A stretch of DNA of 64,000 bases from UBA1756 sp045130235 (GCA_045130235.1 JBGUPJ010000021.1:259244-323243), one strand, 5' to 3'. Positions 51,754 through 61,411 are shown, counted from the stretch's first letter. The notes: generated by a model not told the origin, from the letters alone. Numbers and translations are program-made.

Positions 51754-52773
51754 ATGAGAAATTGTCTGTTGTTGATGTCATGTTTGCTCTTCATCCTGAC
51801 GGGATGCAAGGGGAAAAAAGAGAGCCGCTCCCTTCAAGCCATTCCTGTGGAGGTGATGGTGGTAGGGGAGGAGGCTGAAGCGGGTGCGCAAAATTATGTC
51901 GGCACCATTGAAGCCTCATCCGCCAGCGTGTTGAGCTTTCCTGTGGCGGGAAATGTTACGAAGGTTTATGTGCGAGAGGGCCAAAAAGTATATGAAGGTC
52001 AGTTGCTTGCGGAGGTCAATGATGCCAGCTTCCAACAGGCTTATTCCGCCGCACAGGCCACACTGCGCCAGGCACAGGATGGCTACGACCGCCTCAAACT
52101 CCTGCACGACAAAGGCTCTATCACCGAGGTGCAGTGGGTGGAGATGGAGACTAAACTCGCGCAGGCCGTCTCCTCCGAGGCCATCGCCAAACGCAACCTT
52201 GAGAACTGCAAGCTGACAGCCCCTTATTCGGGCGTGGTCGGTAAATTGAGTGCGGAAGAGGGAATGAATGTGCTGCCGGGCAATGCCGTACTCACCCTCC
52301 TGCAAACCCGTGCCATGCAGGTCAATATGCCAATACCCGAAAATGTGATTTCAGAAATTTCTGTGGGGCAGCCGGTTAGAATTTCCGTTTCGGCACTCAA
52401 CCATAGGATATATGATGGAAAAATTAGTTCTAAAGGGGTGGTGGCCAACGCACTTTCCCACAACTACGAGGTGCTGGTGCCGCTCCAAAACTCCGACGGC
52501 GCCTTGATGCCCGGCATGGTCTGCAACGTATGGCTCCCCTCTACCGACACTTCCCAGCTGATTGTGGTTCCGAACCGTGTGGTGAAAATCGACCATACGG
52601 GAGACCGGTACGTGTGGCTCGCTTCCGGCGGCAAGGCCGTGCGTCGCTCCGTTACCACTGGCGGCCTCGCCCAGCGCGGCATCATCATCGCCGAAGGTCT
52701 CGAACCTGGCGATTCCGTCATCGTGAACGGAGAACAAAAAGTGAGTACGGGTTCCGCTGTAATTGTCCGTTAA
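51754..52773 (+). CDS. RND efflux periplasmic adaptor (membrane fusion protein)
   Basis: The product is 339 residues from ATG at 51754; a TTG six bases upstream is in frame but unlikely. The lipobox is ILTGC, with lipidation expected at Cys18. The MFP order is present: barrel start YVGTIEASSASVLSFPVAGN, lipoyl half AGNVTKVYVREGQKVYEGQL, an alpha hairpin (about 95-145), second lipoyl half LTAPYSGVVGKLSAEEGMNV, and C-terminal barrel with TGDRYVWLAS. It bridges the inner-membrane RND pump to an outer-membrane channel. The pump gene follows three bases later. The only nearby -7-like box (TATTTTTG 51743-51750) is too close to this ATG unless the message is leaderless or starts at a later Met. Confidence 0.88.
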   Translation: MRNCLLLMSCLLFILTGCKGKKESRSLQAIPVEVMVVGEEAEAGAQNYVGTIEASSASVLSFPVAGNVTKVYVREGQKVYEGQLLAEVNDASFQQAYSAAQATLRQAQDGYDRLKLLHDKGSITEVQWVEMETKLAQAVSSEAIAKRNLENCKLTAPYSGVVGKLSAEEGMNVLPGNAVLTLLQTRAMQVNMPIPENVISEISVGQPVRISVSALNHRIYDGKISSKGVVANALSHNYEVLVPLQNSDGALMPGMVCNVWLPSTDTSQLIVVPNRVVKIDHTGDRYVWLASGGKAVRRSVTTGGLAQRGIIIAEGLEPGDSVIVNGEQKVSTGSAVIVR

Positions 52774-52776
52774 GCC

Positions 52777-55700
52777 ATGTCGAAGTCCATAGTCAGAAGC
52801 GCAGTCGAGTTCTCAGTCAAGAATAAGTCCATTATTATTCTGATTGTCACCTTCATGGCTTTGTTCGGTGTGTACGCTCTGACGAAGATGCCCAAGCAGG
52901 AATTTCCTCAATTTTCTATACGTCAAGGACTTGTGGTTGCGGTCTATCCGGGTGCCAGCTCCGACCAGGTGGAAGAACAACTCACCCAGCCGCTCGAAGA
53001 ATTTCTTTTCAGCTATAAGGAAATCAATAAGGCGATGACCTATTCCGTCACCTCCGACGGCATGGTGGTGATGTATGTGCAGCTTTCTGATAAGGTGAAG
53101 TCCGACGATGAGTTCTGGTCGAAATTCCGCCTCGATGCGGCCAACTTCAAAAGCTCGCTGCCCAGCGGTGTCGCAGGCATTTTCACCAGCAACGATTTTG
53201 GTAGTACATCCGCGCTACTCATCTCTATCGAATCCAAAGAAAAAACTTACCGTGAGCTGGAAGGCTACCTCGCCGAACTGGAATCGCGCCTCCGCACCAT
53301 CCCATCAGTATCCAATCTTCGTAGATATGGTCTTCAGAATGAGCAAATTACCATCTATATTGACAAAAACAAACTGGTGAAGTATGGCATTGATGCCTCC
53401 ACGCTCACCAGCACACTTTTCGCCCAGAATTTTACTACCATCAGCGGCACTTTTGAGGATGATGAGCATCTGGCTCCTATCCATGTGTCGGAAACGTATG
53501 CCTCTGAAAACGATGTGGCGGAGCAGATTGTATATGTGGATCCTACGGGGAGTATCGTGCGGTTGAAAGACATCGCCCGCATCGAGCGTGAGTATCCGAG
53601 GCGTACCAGCTATATCCAAAACGGCGACAAGAAATGCGTGATGCTCTCCATCGAGATGCAGGACGGCAACAACATTGTGGAGTACGGCAAGGCGGTCCGC
53701 GAAGTGCTTGACGAGTTCGAGTCCACCCTGCCGCCGGAGGTCACCGTGTTCCGTGTCGCAGACCAAGCTGAAGTGGTCTCCCACTCGGTCAACATGTTCA
53801 TGCGTGAGATGCTTATCGCCATCATCACGGTCATCCTCGTCATTATGCTGATGCAGCCGATGCGTGTGGCCGGTATCTCCGCTATGACTATTCCGATTAC
53901 GATGTTCATCTCGTTGGGTATCATGTACTTAATGGGATTTGAAATCAACACCGTCACGCTGGGTGCATTGCTCGTGATGCTGGGAATTATTGTAGATGAC
54001 TCGGTGGTGGTGATCGACAATTATGTGGAGAAATTGGACCATGGGGTGCCACGTCTGGAAGCCACACTTTCCAGCGGTACCGAGCTTTTCAAGTCTGTGG
54101 TCTCTGCCACACTCGCTATCACCATTACCTTCTACCCGCTGCTGTTCACTTGCACGGGACTTTTCGGCGAGTTCCTCAGCAGTTTTCCGGGTACGGTCAC
54201 CATCACGCTCTTTACCTCTCTCCTGATTGCCATGCTTTTCATACCCTTTGTTCAGTATGGCTTTATCAAAAAAGGATTTCATGGGCCTAACTCGAAACCG
54301 CGTAAGTTTAACATCCCTGACCTTATCCAGAAGATTTTCGACAAGATTATTATGTTCGCGTTCCGGTGGCCCAAGCTCACCATCCTCACTGCCGTGCTGG
54401 CCGTGGTGGTGGGGGTGCTGATATTCCTCCATATTCCGCAGAGAATGATGCCGAGTACAGAGCGAAATCAGTTTGTCGTGGAGATCTATCTGCCTAATAG
54501 TTCTCCACTTACACGTACTGAGAAAGTGTGCGACTCGCTCGCCAACATTTTGCGGCATGATAAGCGAATTACCAATGTCACCTCTTTTGTGGGCTGTTCC
54601 GCACCGCGTTTCCACATGTGCTATGCCCCGAAATTCCCGTCCAAGCATTACGCCCAGCTGATTGTCACTACTACCACGGAAAAGATGACCAACAAGTTGT
54701 TGGATGAGTATGAGGACAAATTCGTCAACTACTTCCCCGATGCGTACGTGCGCTTCAAACAGCTCGATTATGTGATGACCGCCTTCCCGGTTGAGATTGA
54801 TGTTTCGGGGGACGACCGCGATGCGGTGCGTGTGGCTGCCGGTAAAATTGCAGATAACTTGAAGCAGAGGGATGACCTCCTCTTTGTGACCACCACAGAG
54901 GATGAGCTGATGACCGGTATTAATGTGGATGTCAATAATTTGGAGGCAAATCGCATAGGAGTAGGGAAACCCACCATCATGACCAACCTTGCCTTCGATT
55001 ATGGTGCTGGAATTCCGATTACTACAATCTGGGAGGGCGACTATCCCGTCAAGGTGGTGCTGAAATCCGACAAGGATTCGCTCGGTACTTTTGAAGGCAT
55101 TTCGGATGAGTACATAGCGTCTCTCAGTGGAAGTTCCGTCCCGTTGCGGCAGATTGCCACGGTGCATGAGGATTTCTCTACTGGACAGATTTATCATAAG
55201 AACGGCATCTATACCATTACAGTGCAGGCAGATGTAAAACGCAATGTGAACGTCACCAGCACCACGAAATCTATCGACAAGAGTCTGAAAAATGTGGATA
55301 TTCCTGATGGGGTGAAGATCAAGTGGGGCGGTGCCCGTATGCAGGATGACATTCTGATGCCTCAGATTTTCAAGGGGTTGGCTTTCGCTGTGCTAATTAT
55401 TTTTGTGATTTTGGTCTTCCATTTCCGCAGCATCAAGCTGGCCTCGCTGATTCTGGCCGCCACGTTGCTCTCCATCTTCGGTGCCACATTGGGCATCCAG
55501 ATCATGGGGATGTCGTTCACCCTCACATCGGTGCTGGGTTTGGTGGCTCTGATGGGCATTATTGTGCGAAACGGTATCATCATGTACGATTATGCCGAAA
55601 CTTTGCGCATCAAGGGCGGACTGTCGGCACGTGAGGCAGCGTTGGAGGCCGGCAAACGGCGTACCCGTCCGATCTTCCTCACCAGTGCCGCCGCCTCAAT

Positions 55701-55875
55701 GGGTGTGGTCCCGATGATTATCAGCAACAGCGCATTATGGTCACCGATGGGGGTGGTGATCTGCTTCGGCACGTGGATTTCAATGGTGCTGGTGGTGTCG
55801 GTGCTGCCGGTGTTGTACTGGCTTTTCAATTCCAAGACGAAGCAGCCTGTTCAGGAGGGAACTTCTGAAGCGTGA
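52777..55875 (+). CDS. RND-family efflux permease
   Basis: This 1,032-residue inner-membrane transporter has the normal RND length and twelve-segment layout with two large periplasmic loops. The proton-relay aspartates are Asp407-Asp408 in LGIIVDDSVVVIDN, at the same numbers as in AcrB. The second half has MGIIVRNGIIMYDY and RRTRPIFLTSAAASMGVVPM. It would export drugs, bile acids, fatty acids or other hydrophobic compounds with the adaptor encoded upstream. No TolC-like outer-membrane factor gene is present on either side, so the channel must be encoded elsewhere. It ends convergent with the DUF5618 gene, ten bases away. Confidence 0.9.
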   Translation: MSKSIVRSAVEFSVKNKSIIILIVTFMALFGVYALTKMPKQEFPQFSIRQGLVVAVYPGASSDQVEEQLTQPLEEFLFSYKEINKAMTYSVTSDGMVVMYVQLSDKVKSDDEFWSKFRLDAANFKSSLPSGVAGIFTSNDFGSTSALLISIESKEKTYRELEGYLAELESRLRTIPSVSNLRRYGLQNEQITIYIDKNKLVKYGIDASTLTSTLFAQNFTTISGTFEDDEHLAPIHVSETYASENDVAEQIVYVDPTGSIVRLKDIARIEREYPRRTSYIQNGDKKCVMLSIEMQDGNNIVEYGKAVREVLDEFESTLPPEVTVFRVADQAEVVSHSVNMFMREMLIAIITVILVIMLMQPMRVAGISAMTIPITMFISLGIMYLMGFEINTVTLGALLVMLGIIVDDSVVVIDNYVEKLDHGVPRLEATLSSGTELFKSVVSATLAITITFYPLLFTCTGLFGEFLSSFPGTVTITLFTSLLIAMLFIPFVQYGFIKKGFHGPNSKPRKFNIPDLIQKIFDKIIMFAFRWPKLTILTAVLAVVVGVLIFLHIPQRMMPSTERNQFVVEIYLPNSSPLTRTEKVCDSLANILRHDKRITNVTSFVGCSAPRFHMCYAPKFPSKHYAQLIVTTTTEKMTNKLLDEYEDKFVNYFPDAYVRFKQLDYVMTAFPVEIDVSGDDRDAVRVAAGKIADNLKQRDDLLFVTTTEDELMTGINVDVNNLEANRIGVGKPTIMTNLAFDYGAGIPITTIWEGDYPVKVVLKSDKDSLGTFEGISDEYIASLSGSSVPLRQIATVHEDFSTGQIYHKNGIYTITVQADVKRNVNVTSTTKSIDKSLKNVDIPDGVKIKWGGARMQDDILMPQIFKGLAFAVLIIFVILVFHFRSIKLASLILAATLLSIFGATLGIQIMGMSFTLTSVLGLVALMGIIVRNGIIMYDYAETLRIKGGLSAREAALEAGKRRTRPIFLTSAAASMGVVPMIISNSALWSPMGVVICFGTWISMVLVVSVLPVLYWLFNSKTKQPVQEGTSEA

Positions 55876-55885
55876 TGGGGAGTGG

Positions 55886-56287
55886 CTACGCCTGCGGTGT
55901 TTCGGGATACAGCAAGGCGCATCGGTCGATGATGCTGTTGGCATATTCGAAGCCTGCATCGCACAACTTTTTCCCTCGGGTGCCATCATACCCCATATAC
56001 AAGTGTAAGGTGTTATAGCCATTATTTACATACTGTAGTAATTTGCGGTCGCGTTTGCCTGCGGCCTCTTGGTATTTATCAATTGAGGGCCGTCCTTTGC
56101 CTTTTCGTACGTGTAATACCGCATCTAAAGCAATCAGACATCCTTTCCAAAGGATATCACCAGCGGTTTTGACATACTTGCTGTCTGTATATGACTTGAC
56201 TTCAGGGTCATAGCCTGCTTTTTGAATAATCTCTTCTGCGTTTGTCACATAGCGTCTGGCTTCTTCAATAGGATTTTCAAGTTCCAT
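55886..56287 (-). CDS. DUF5618-family protein
   Basis: The 133-residue, largely helical, soluble protein begins NPIEEARRYVTNAEEIIQKA and includes KYVKTAGDILWKGCLIALDA, which I associate with the DUF5618 family of Bacteroidota. The pattern of amphipathic helices recalls HEPN-like folds, but I see no clear RxxxxH motif, so no nuclease role is claimed. It is monocistronic, with a -7 box 29 bp upstream. No toxin-antitoxin partner is adjacent. Confidence 0.65.
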   Translation of the reverse strand: MELENPIEEARRYVTNAEEIIQKAGYDPEVKSYTDSKYVKTAGDILWKGCLIALDAVLHVRKGKGRPSIDKYQEAAGKRDRKLLQYVNNGYNTLHLYMGYDGTRGKKLCDAGFEYANSIIDRCALLYPETPQA

Positions 56288-56315
56288 AGTAATTCTTTGT
56301 ATTAAGTTTAGGCTG

Positions 56316-56323
56316 CAAAGATA
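56316..56323 (-). promoter_or_regulatory. -7 promoter element (TATCTTTG) for the DUF5618 gene
   Basis: Minus-strand TATCTTTG followed by CAGCC. It is divergent from the DUF2851 promoter about 140 bp away. The 218-bp spacer (56288-56505) is AT-rich with no gene. Confidence 0.6.
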
Positions 56324-56464
56324 CGATAGATAAATGACATTCCTTCACTTTTAGAAAATTTTTTTCTAATTGAAATTGAATAATTTATAGAAATATTCTG
56401 AAAAATATTGTTATTGAAATATAAAAATTTGGGGTAATTGCTGGATTTTTTTATAAAAATGTTG

Positions 56465-56472
56465 TAATTTTG
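56465..56472 (+). promoter_or_regulatory. -7 promoter element (TAATTTTG) for the DUF2851 gene
   Basis: TAATTTTG followed by CAGCG, 33 bp before the ATG at 56506. Confidence 0.6.
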
Positions 56473-56505
56473 CAGCGAATTAACTAAGACATAACTTATA
56501 TTAAG

Positions 56506-57777
56506 ATGAACGAGATGTTGCTGCACTATTTTTGGCGTAATCAGTTGTTTTCTGCTTTGGATTTGCACACCACCGACCACCGGTCGTTGCGACTTGTCCG
56601 AAGCGGCATCGCCCACCAGGATGCCGGTCCGGACTTCAAGCAGGCGGTCATCAAAATCGACGGCATCACATGGGTCGGGGATGTCGAGATTCATGTCCGC
56701 ACGTCCGACTGGCTCCGCCATGGGCATCAGCATGATGCTAAGTATCAAAGTGTTATTCTTCATGTGGTATATCAGCATGATATGGAGTTGGAGGAAAACT
56801 TTCCAACATTGGAATTGAAGGAGTACATTCCACCCTCTATGATAGAGGAGTACGAGCAGATGTCGTGCAGCCGCGACCTGCTGCCGTGCCGCCACTCGCT
56901 GCCGGAGGTCACTTCGCTGCAGTTTGCCAGCTGGCTGTCGCGGTTGGCGGTGGAGCGGATGCAGCGTAAGCAGGCTGAGGTGGTGCAGACCGTCTGCGAG
57001 TGCCATCACAACTGGCAGGAGGCCGTATTCCGATACTTCGTCGCCAATTTCGGATTCAACAAAAATGCCAGCGCCTTTGAACTACTGTCGAAAAGTCTGC
57101 CATACCGCTACATCTTGAAACACAAGGATTCACGATTGCAGATTTATGCCTTGGTATTCGGACAGGCTGGACTTTTGGAGCAGCCTCCCGACGAGCCTGA
57201 CCGCTATTTTGAGACCCTCCAGTCGGAATACGACTATCTGAAATATAAGTACAATCTGGTGCCTATTCCTTTGAAGGTGTGGAATTTGCTGCGGCTGCGT
57301 CCGCAGAACTTCCCCTGCGTGCGCCTCGCCCAACTGAGCGAGTGCATCTATCGTATGCCCGAACTCATTGAGCTGCTGCTCCACGACGCTGATGTGTCGC
57401 TGCTGCGAGGTATCTCCCTTTTTGAACCTAACGACTATTGGAAGTCGCATCTCCATTTCGGCCGTGCCAGCCCCACCCGTCCTCGTAAAATCGGGCAGCA
57501 GGCTTTTAACCTGCTGGTGGTTAATGTGGTAGTGCCGGTGCGGCTGGCGTGTGCGGCCTTCATGGGCGATGATACCTCCCGCGAACAGGCCCTGTCGTTG
57601 CTCGAAAACTGTGATTTCGAGAACAATAGTATCACGCGACAGTACGTCGAGGCTGGCTTCCCATCTGGACATGCCCTATACTCTCAAGCTATCCTTGAGC
57701 TGTACAAACAATACTGTTCTGTGAAACGGTGCGCCAACTGCGACATCGGCTGCCTCATTCTGCGGAGGTTGGCGTGA
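56506..57777 (+). CDS. DUF2851-family protein
   Basis: This 423-residue cytoplasmic protein is of a family restricted mostly to Bacteroidota. The N-terminal block reads FWRNQLFSALDLHTTD, then GPDFKQAVIKIDGITWVGDV and EIHVRTSDWLRHGHQHDAKY. The histidines and aspartates in this region are strongly patterned, as in a metal or nuclease-like fold, but no function is established. The C-terminus ends in a four-cysteine cluster (C..KRCANCDIGC), a possible zinc or Fe-S site. Its last 23 bases overlap the 3' end of the convergent O-antigen ligase-like gene, so the two messages are antisense there. Confidence 0.85.
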   Translation: MNEMLLHYFWRNQLFSALDLHTTDHRSLRLVRSGIAHQDAGPDFKQAVIKIDGITWVGDVEIHVRTSDWLRHGHQHDAKYQSVILHVVYQHDMELEENFPTLELKEYIPPSMIEEYEQMSCSRDLLPCRHSLPEVTSLQFASWLSRLAVERMQRKQAEVVQTVCECHHNWQEAVFRYFVANFGFNKNASAFELLSKSLPYRYILKHKDSRLQIYALVFGQAGLLEQPPDEPDRYFETLQSEYDYLKYKYNLVPIPLKVWNLLRLRPQNFPCVRLAQLSECIYRMPELIELLLHDADVSLLRGISLFEPNDYWKSHLHFGRASPTRPRKIGQQAFNLLVVNVVVPVRLACAAFMGDDTSREQALSLLENCDFENNSITRQYVEAGFPSGHALYSQAILELYKQYCSVKRCANCDIGCLILRRLA

Positions 57778-59269
57778 TGTTATTGTCAGAATGGCTACCT
57801 TCCTTGTCAGTAATCCCTTTGGGTGTGCTGACATCAAGGCTGCGAGTTACCTTACTCTCGGTTTCGGCGCTCAGCACCACGATCAGGGCGAAAAGTCCCC
57901 AGTAGGGGAGCGACAGCTTGTCGGTATCGAGGAAGTTGTTCATCACTCCGTGGATGAAGTAGGTGATGAGCGAGAGGGTGGCCGCCAGGCAGAGTCGTCG
58001 CACGCTCTTGTCGCAGTTCCGTTGGTAGGTGCGGAATCCGTAATAGAGTAGCAGCACGACCATCGCCAGCACGGTGAGTAGTCCTACAAAGCCGGTCTCT
58101 GCCGTCGGACCGATGTACTCGCTGTGCGCATTGCCGCCGTCGCCAAAGTCGGTAGTGATGATAGTGTGGTAGCGAGAGTCTTGGTAAGGTGCGTAACAGA
58201 ACTGGTAACATCCGGGTCCCCAGCCCATGACAGGCCGCTCTTCAATCATGGCGAAGGCTGCGTGCCAGCGGTTCAATCGCTCCACATTCGAGGCGTCGGT
58301 CGAGATGTTGGAGATGGACTGCAGGTGCTCGGCAAGGTTGGTAGAGGAATCCTGGCTGTTGCGCGACATCCGGTAGAGAATGTCATCGGAAAAGGCAAAC
58401 AGCAGCGCTCCTATGATGGTGGCGCCGGTGATGAACCACGAGAACTTGATGCGCAGCTTTACCACGCACCAGATGCCGAGTGCGCCCATCAGGCTCAACC
58501 ATGCCGCACGGCAGAACGACAGGTAGGTGCCCGTAAGGAAGATGGCGATGAGAATGCCGTACAGCACCCGCATACCCCGTTTCGTTTCAGGCAAAAACAG
58601 CAGTCCGATGGTCATTGGGAGAAACAGCGCCAGCACGGCCCCGTAGGCGGTGTGGTCGTTGTAGAAGGGATTCATAATCCAATGGGCGATGTGTTCGCCG
58701 AAGCCAACCTGCGCATTTTTGATGGTGGTGATGACCACCACACACCCTAACGCGATGGCATAGCAGTTGAAGTAAGTGATCCAACGGCTGCGGTCTTTGT
58801 CCATCAGGTGGATGACCATGAAGAAGGAGGAGCAGACAAACCAGATTTTGGCTGCCCAGAACTTGAATGAAACCAATGGTATCTCGCTGGTAATGCAGCA
58901 GATAAACATCCATGTGAGGTAGCACAGGATGGCTATCGTAATGGGATGTTTAAGAACATTTTTCTTGAACCTCAGGTCGTAGCAGATACGGGCAAGGAAC
59001 AGGAAGGTGAGCGAAATCATCAGCACTTCTGCTGGGAGTGAGATGTCGAACTGTACCTTATCGCTTTCTAGTGGAATGGAGAAAGGAGTACAGAACGCCA
59101 TGAGGTACATGGCCAAATCCACACGGAAGATGAGCAAATATGCTAAAATGGCTGCTAACGAGGCGAAAGGAACAATCAGGTACTCGCGGTAGATGGCCCA
59201 TGAGTTGAGCAGGATGACCGCTGCGGCCACCCCAATCACCCACCATTTGCTGTACTTCTTCCAGTCCAT
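57755..59269 (-). CDS. O-antigen ligase / Wzy-like polymerase
   Basis: The product is 504 residues from ATG at 59269; a longer frame to 59362 would overlap the upstream gene and adds a basic stretch. It has about 12 membrane segments and a long periplasmic loop (about 300-405) with RPVMGWGPGCYQF and GNAHSEYIGPTAETGFVGLL. The latter is the conserved H-x-E-Y part of the O-antigen ligase (Wzy_C) domain. Members either ligate O-antigen to lipid A core (WaaL) or polymerise repeat units (Wzy); which is true here cannot be decided. It lies 13 bp after the Wzz-like gene on the same strand. Confidence 0.82.
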   Translation of the reverse strand: MDWKKYSKWWVIGVAAAVILLNSWAIYREYLIVPFASLAAILAYLLIFRVDLAMYLMAFCTPFSIPLESDKVQFDISLPAEVLMISLTFLFLARICYDLRFKKNVLKHPITIAILCYLTWMFICCITSEIPLVSFKFWAAKIWFVCSSFFMVIHLMDKDRSRWITYFNCYAIALGCVVVITTIKNAQVGFGEHIAHWIMNPFYNDHTAYGAVLALFLPMTIGLLFLPETKRGMRVLYGILIAIFLTGTYLSFCRAAWLSLMGALGIWCVVKLRIKFSWFITGATIIGALLFAFSDDILYRMSRNSQDSSTNLAEHLQSISNISTDASNVERLNRWHAAFAMIEERPVMGWGPGCYQFCYAPYQDSRYHTIITTDFGDGGNAHSEYIGPTAETGFVGLLTVLAMVVLLLYYGFRTYQRNCDKSVRRLCLAATLSLITYFIHGVMNNFLDTDKLSLPYWGLFALIVVLSAETESKVTRSLDVSTPKGITDKEGSHSDNNITPTSAE

Positions 59270-59282
59270 GCAAAAAAGAAGG

Positions 59283-60344
59283 TTATTCGGCGGTAGAACT
59301 CTCTGGTGTGTCAGCCTTTTCTTCCTTGCGGCGCAGGCTCGGCGTGCCTTTGATGTTCTCAATCACTAATAGAATGACGATAGTGACGATTAACGCGCTC
59401 AAAGCTGCTACAAGGGTGATGATGGATTTTTTAGGATAGCATTTCTTGTCGGATACGATGGCTCGCTGCACCACAAATTTTGTGGGGATGTTGTTGTCCA
59501 TATCCACCTTTGCATCCATCATTTTCTGTTTCACTAATGACTGATATTCGCGGAAACTGAACTGTAGGTCATGGAGGGCTTCAGCTCTCGGTCCCCAGAT
59601 GGCCATGGTGTCCAACAGAGCCTGAAGGCGTTGCTGGGCCGCTGTGTTGCCCTGTGCCACTGCGATGGCCCACTGCTGCATGATTCTTTCCGACTGGCTC
59701 TCGAAGTCGAAAACGCCATGCTCCATGATGACGCGGATGGAGTCATCGACGCGGTTGATTTCAGCAGTTACGTCTTCTAACTGCTTTTGCATCACTGCGT
59801 AAGCAGCACACGCACGCTCATTCTCAATCTCCCGCTTGATGGTGTCGAGCAGATCCACCACATCGTTGGCGATGGTACAAGCCATCACAGGATCAGTGTC
59901 CTCAAAAGAGATGGAAATGGCACCGTATTTAGTGCGTTTGACGTCCATGCTCTCCTCGATGTTCTTGTAAAGTTTGGTCTGCCAGTATTTCTTAGTGGTG
60001 TCCAAATCGTAATGCGCAATCAGGTTGTGGCGGCGGATGAGTTTGTCTTTCAACTCTCTGGAATTCAGGATTTCCATCATCTGCTCGGTCTCCGCCTCAA
60101 TAGCGTAAGCCTTCATGTCCATACGCTCGTTGTTGGTCTCATCAGCCAATAAAATCTTGGAAACCGAGTTGGTGCGCGGCGCATATACGATAGCCGTGGA
60201 CTTAAAATGAGGTTTGATGAAGCAGGCGCAGACAAAAGCCGCGACGGCAGCCACTACGGTGACAATGGTTAATAATTTCCATTTGCTGACGATGAATCGC
60301 AGCAGACTGAAAGAACTATACTCGCTGTTCTCTTTTTTCATCAT
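59283..60344 (-). CDS. Wzz-family chain-length determinant-like protein
   Basis: The 353-residue protein has two membrane segments, residues about 22-42 (LLTIVTVVAAVAAFVCACFI) and about 313-333 (SIITLVAALSALIVTIVILL), which bracket a periplasmic coiled-coil-rich domain. PHFKSTAIVYAPRTN and a terminal proline-lysine motif before the second segment (DKKCYPKKS) match the Wzz/polysaccharide co-polymerase layout. It lacks a fused tyrosine kinase domain. Such proteins set the chain length of O-antigen or capsule. Met1 and Met2 are both possible starts. It precedes the ligase/polymerase-like gene by 13 bp, a sensible functional pair. Confidence 0.85.
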   Translation of the reverse strand: MMKKENSEYSSFSLLRFIVSKWKLLTIVTVVAAVAAFVCACFIKPHFKSTAIVYAPRTNSVSKILLADETNNERMDMKAYAIEAETEQMMEILNSRELKDKLIRRHNLIAHYDLDTTKKYWQTKLYKNIEESMDVKRTKYGAISISFEDTDPVMACTIANDVVDLLDTIKREIENERACAAYAVMQKQLEDVTAEINRVDDSIRVIMEHGVFDFESQSERIMQQWAIAVAQGNTAAQQRLQALLDTMAIWGPRAEALHDLQFSFREYQSLVKQKMMDAKVDMDNNIPTKFVVQRAIVSDKKCYPKKSIITLVAALSALIVTIVILLVIENIKGTPSLRRKEEKADTPESSTAE

Positions 60345-60425
60345 GATTTTTGTAGTTCGGATGTTCGGCAGTCAAACGATAAAATGCGTTTTTTATTGTA
60401 TTCAACTGCGCAATGTTTTTCGGTT

Positions 60426-61040
60426 TTACTCTTCTCCTAATGTCTGTCTGATTTTGCTTGTCAGAATGTCGATACCTTTCTCGTTCTGCCCACCCACTGG
60501 GATGATGATGTCGGCCAGCCGTTTCGTGGGCTCGATGAACGATTCGTGCATCGGTTTGACATATTTCTGATAATGGACAATGGACTTGTCGAGGCCGCGT
60601 CCGCGCTCGTTCACATCGCGTTGGATGATGCGGATAAGTCTTTCATCGGCATTGGTGTCCACAAATACTTTTAGATCAAGGATTTCTGCCAATTCTGGGT
60701 CGGTGAAGATGAGGATGCCTTCCACAATCAGCACTTTGGCCGGCGACACGGGGATCGTCTCCTTGCCACGACGGCAGGTGACATACGAGTAGGTGGGCAT
60801 CTCCACACTTCTTCCCGCCTTCAACTCATTGATATGCTGCACCAAAAGCGGCCATTCGATGGAGCGGGGATGGTCGAAGTTGATGGATTCGCGCTCCTCT
60901 TGCGTCAGTTCTCCGTTGTCGCGGTAGTAGGCGTCCTGCGACAGCACGCTCACCTTGTCCTGCGGCAGCGATTCGATGATTTTCTTCACAACGGAGGTTT
61001 TCCCTGAACCCGAACCTCCTGCTATACCGATTACTAACAT
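60426..61040 (-). CDS. udk: Uridine kinase
   Basis: The 204-residue cytoplasmic nucleoside kinase has P-loop GGSGSGKTS (8-16), QDAYYRD, the FDHPRSIEW block and VEGILIFTDPEL, all typical of Udk. It phosphorylates uridine and cytidine in pyrimidine salvage. The length is standard. A -7 box lies 67 bp upstream (61107-61114). The Wzz-like gene starts 81 bp downstream on the same strand, so read-through is possible though the functions differ. Confidence 0.93.
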   Translation of the reverse strand: MLVIGIAGGSGSGKTSVVKKIIESLPQDKVSVLSQDAYYRDNGELTQEERESINFDHPRSIEWPLLVQHINELKAGRSVEMPTYSYVTCRRGKETIPVSPAKVLIVEGILIFTDPELAEILDLKVFVDTNADERLIRIIQRDVNERGRGLDKSIVHYQKYVKPMHESFIEPTKRLADIIIPVGGQNEKGIDILTSKIRQTLGEE

Positions 61041-61106
61041 GGTTTGATATGAATCTTATTGATAATTAAATTGTTGCAATAATTTTCAAATTCTTATTTG
61101 AATTTG

Positions 61107-61114
61107 CAAAAATA
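61107..61114 (-). promoter_or_regulatory. -7 promoter element (TATTTTTG) for udk
   Basis: Minus-strand TATTTTTG followed by CAAATTC. It lies next to the istB remnant on the other strand. Confidence 0.55.
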
Positions 61115-61199
61115 GTGAAAATATTTGTAACTGATGAAATTTGAAAATGGAATCACCTTGGTGTCTATTTTTGCGGACAGCGACAGTGATGTAAATAAC

Positions 61200-61382
61200 C
61201 TCTCCCTCAGGACCGGCAAGAAGGCCACCGTCATCACCACCAACCTCCCCTTCACAAGATGGGAGGAGGTCCTCAAGGACAAGGTCCTCTGCTCCGCCCT
61301 CGTGGACAGGCTATGCCACAAGTCCTACCTGGTCAACATGACCGGGACTTCCTACCGTATCAAAGAAACGAAAAATTTTTAG
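61200..61382 (+). pseudogene. IS21-family istB remnant (C-terminal fragment)
   Basis: About 60 codons read LSLRTGKKATVITTNLPFTR and continue to ALVDRLCHKSYLVNMTGTSY, the C-terminal end of IstB ATPase-type helpers of IS21 transposons. The Walker A and B motifs and the whole first two thirds are missing. The frame is open upstream to an ATG at 61134, but those 22 residues (MKFENGITLVSIFADSDSDV...) are not IstB-like and are probably a chance junction. No istA or terminal repeats are seen. It marks an old insertion and deletion at the edge of an accessory region. Confidence 0.75.
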
Positions 61383-61411
61383 AACAGAAATGATTTATAA
61401 CACGCTTTTTG

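Noticed and set aside
55886..56287. HEPN ribonuclease toxin
   Set aside because: The helical pattern is suggestive but the RxxxxH catalytic motif is not evident and there is no partner gene.
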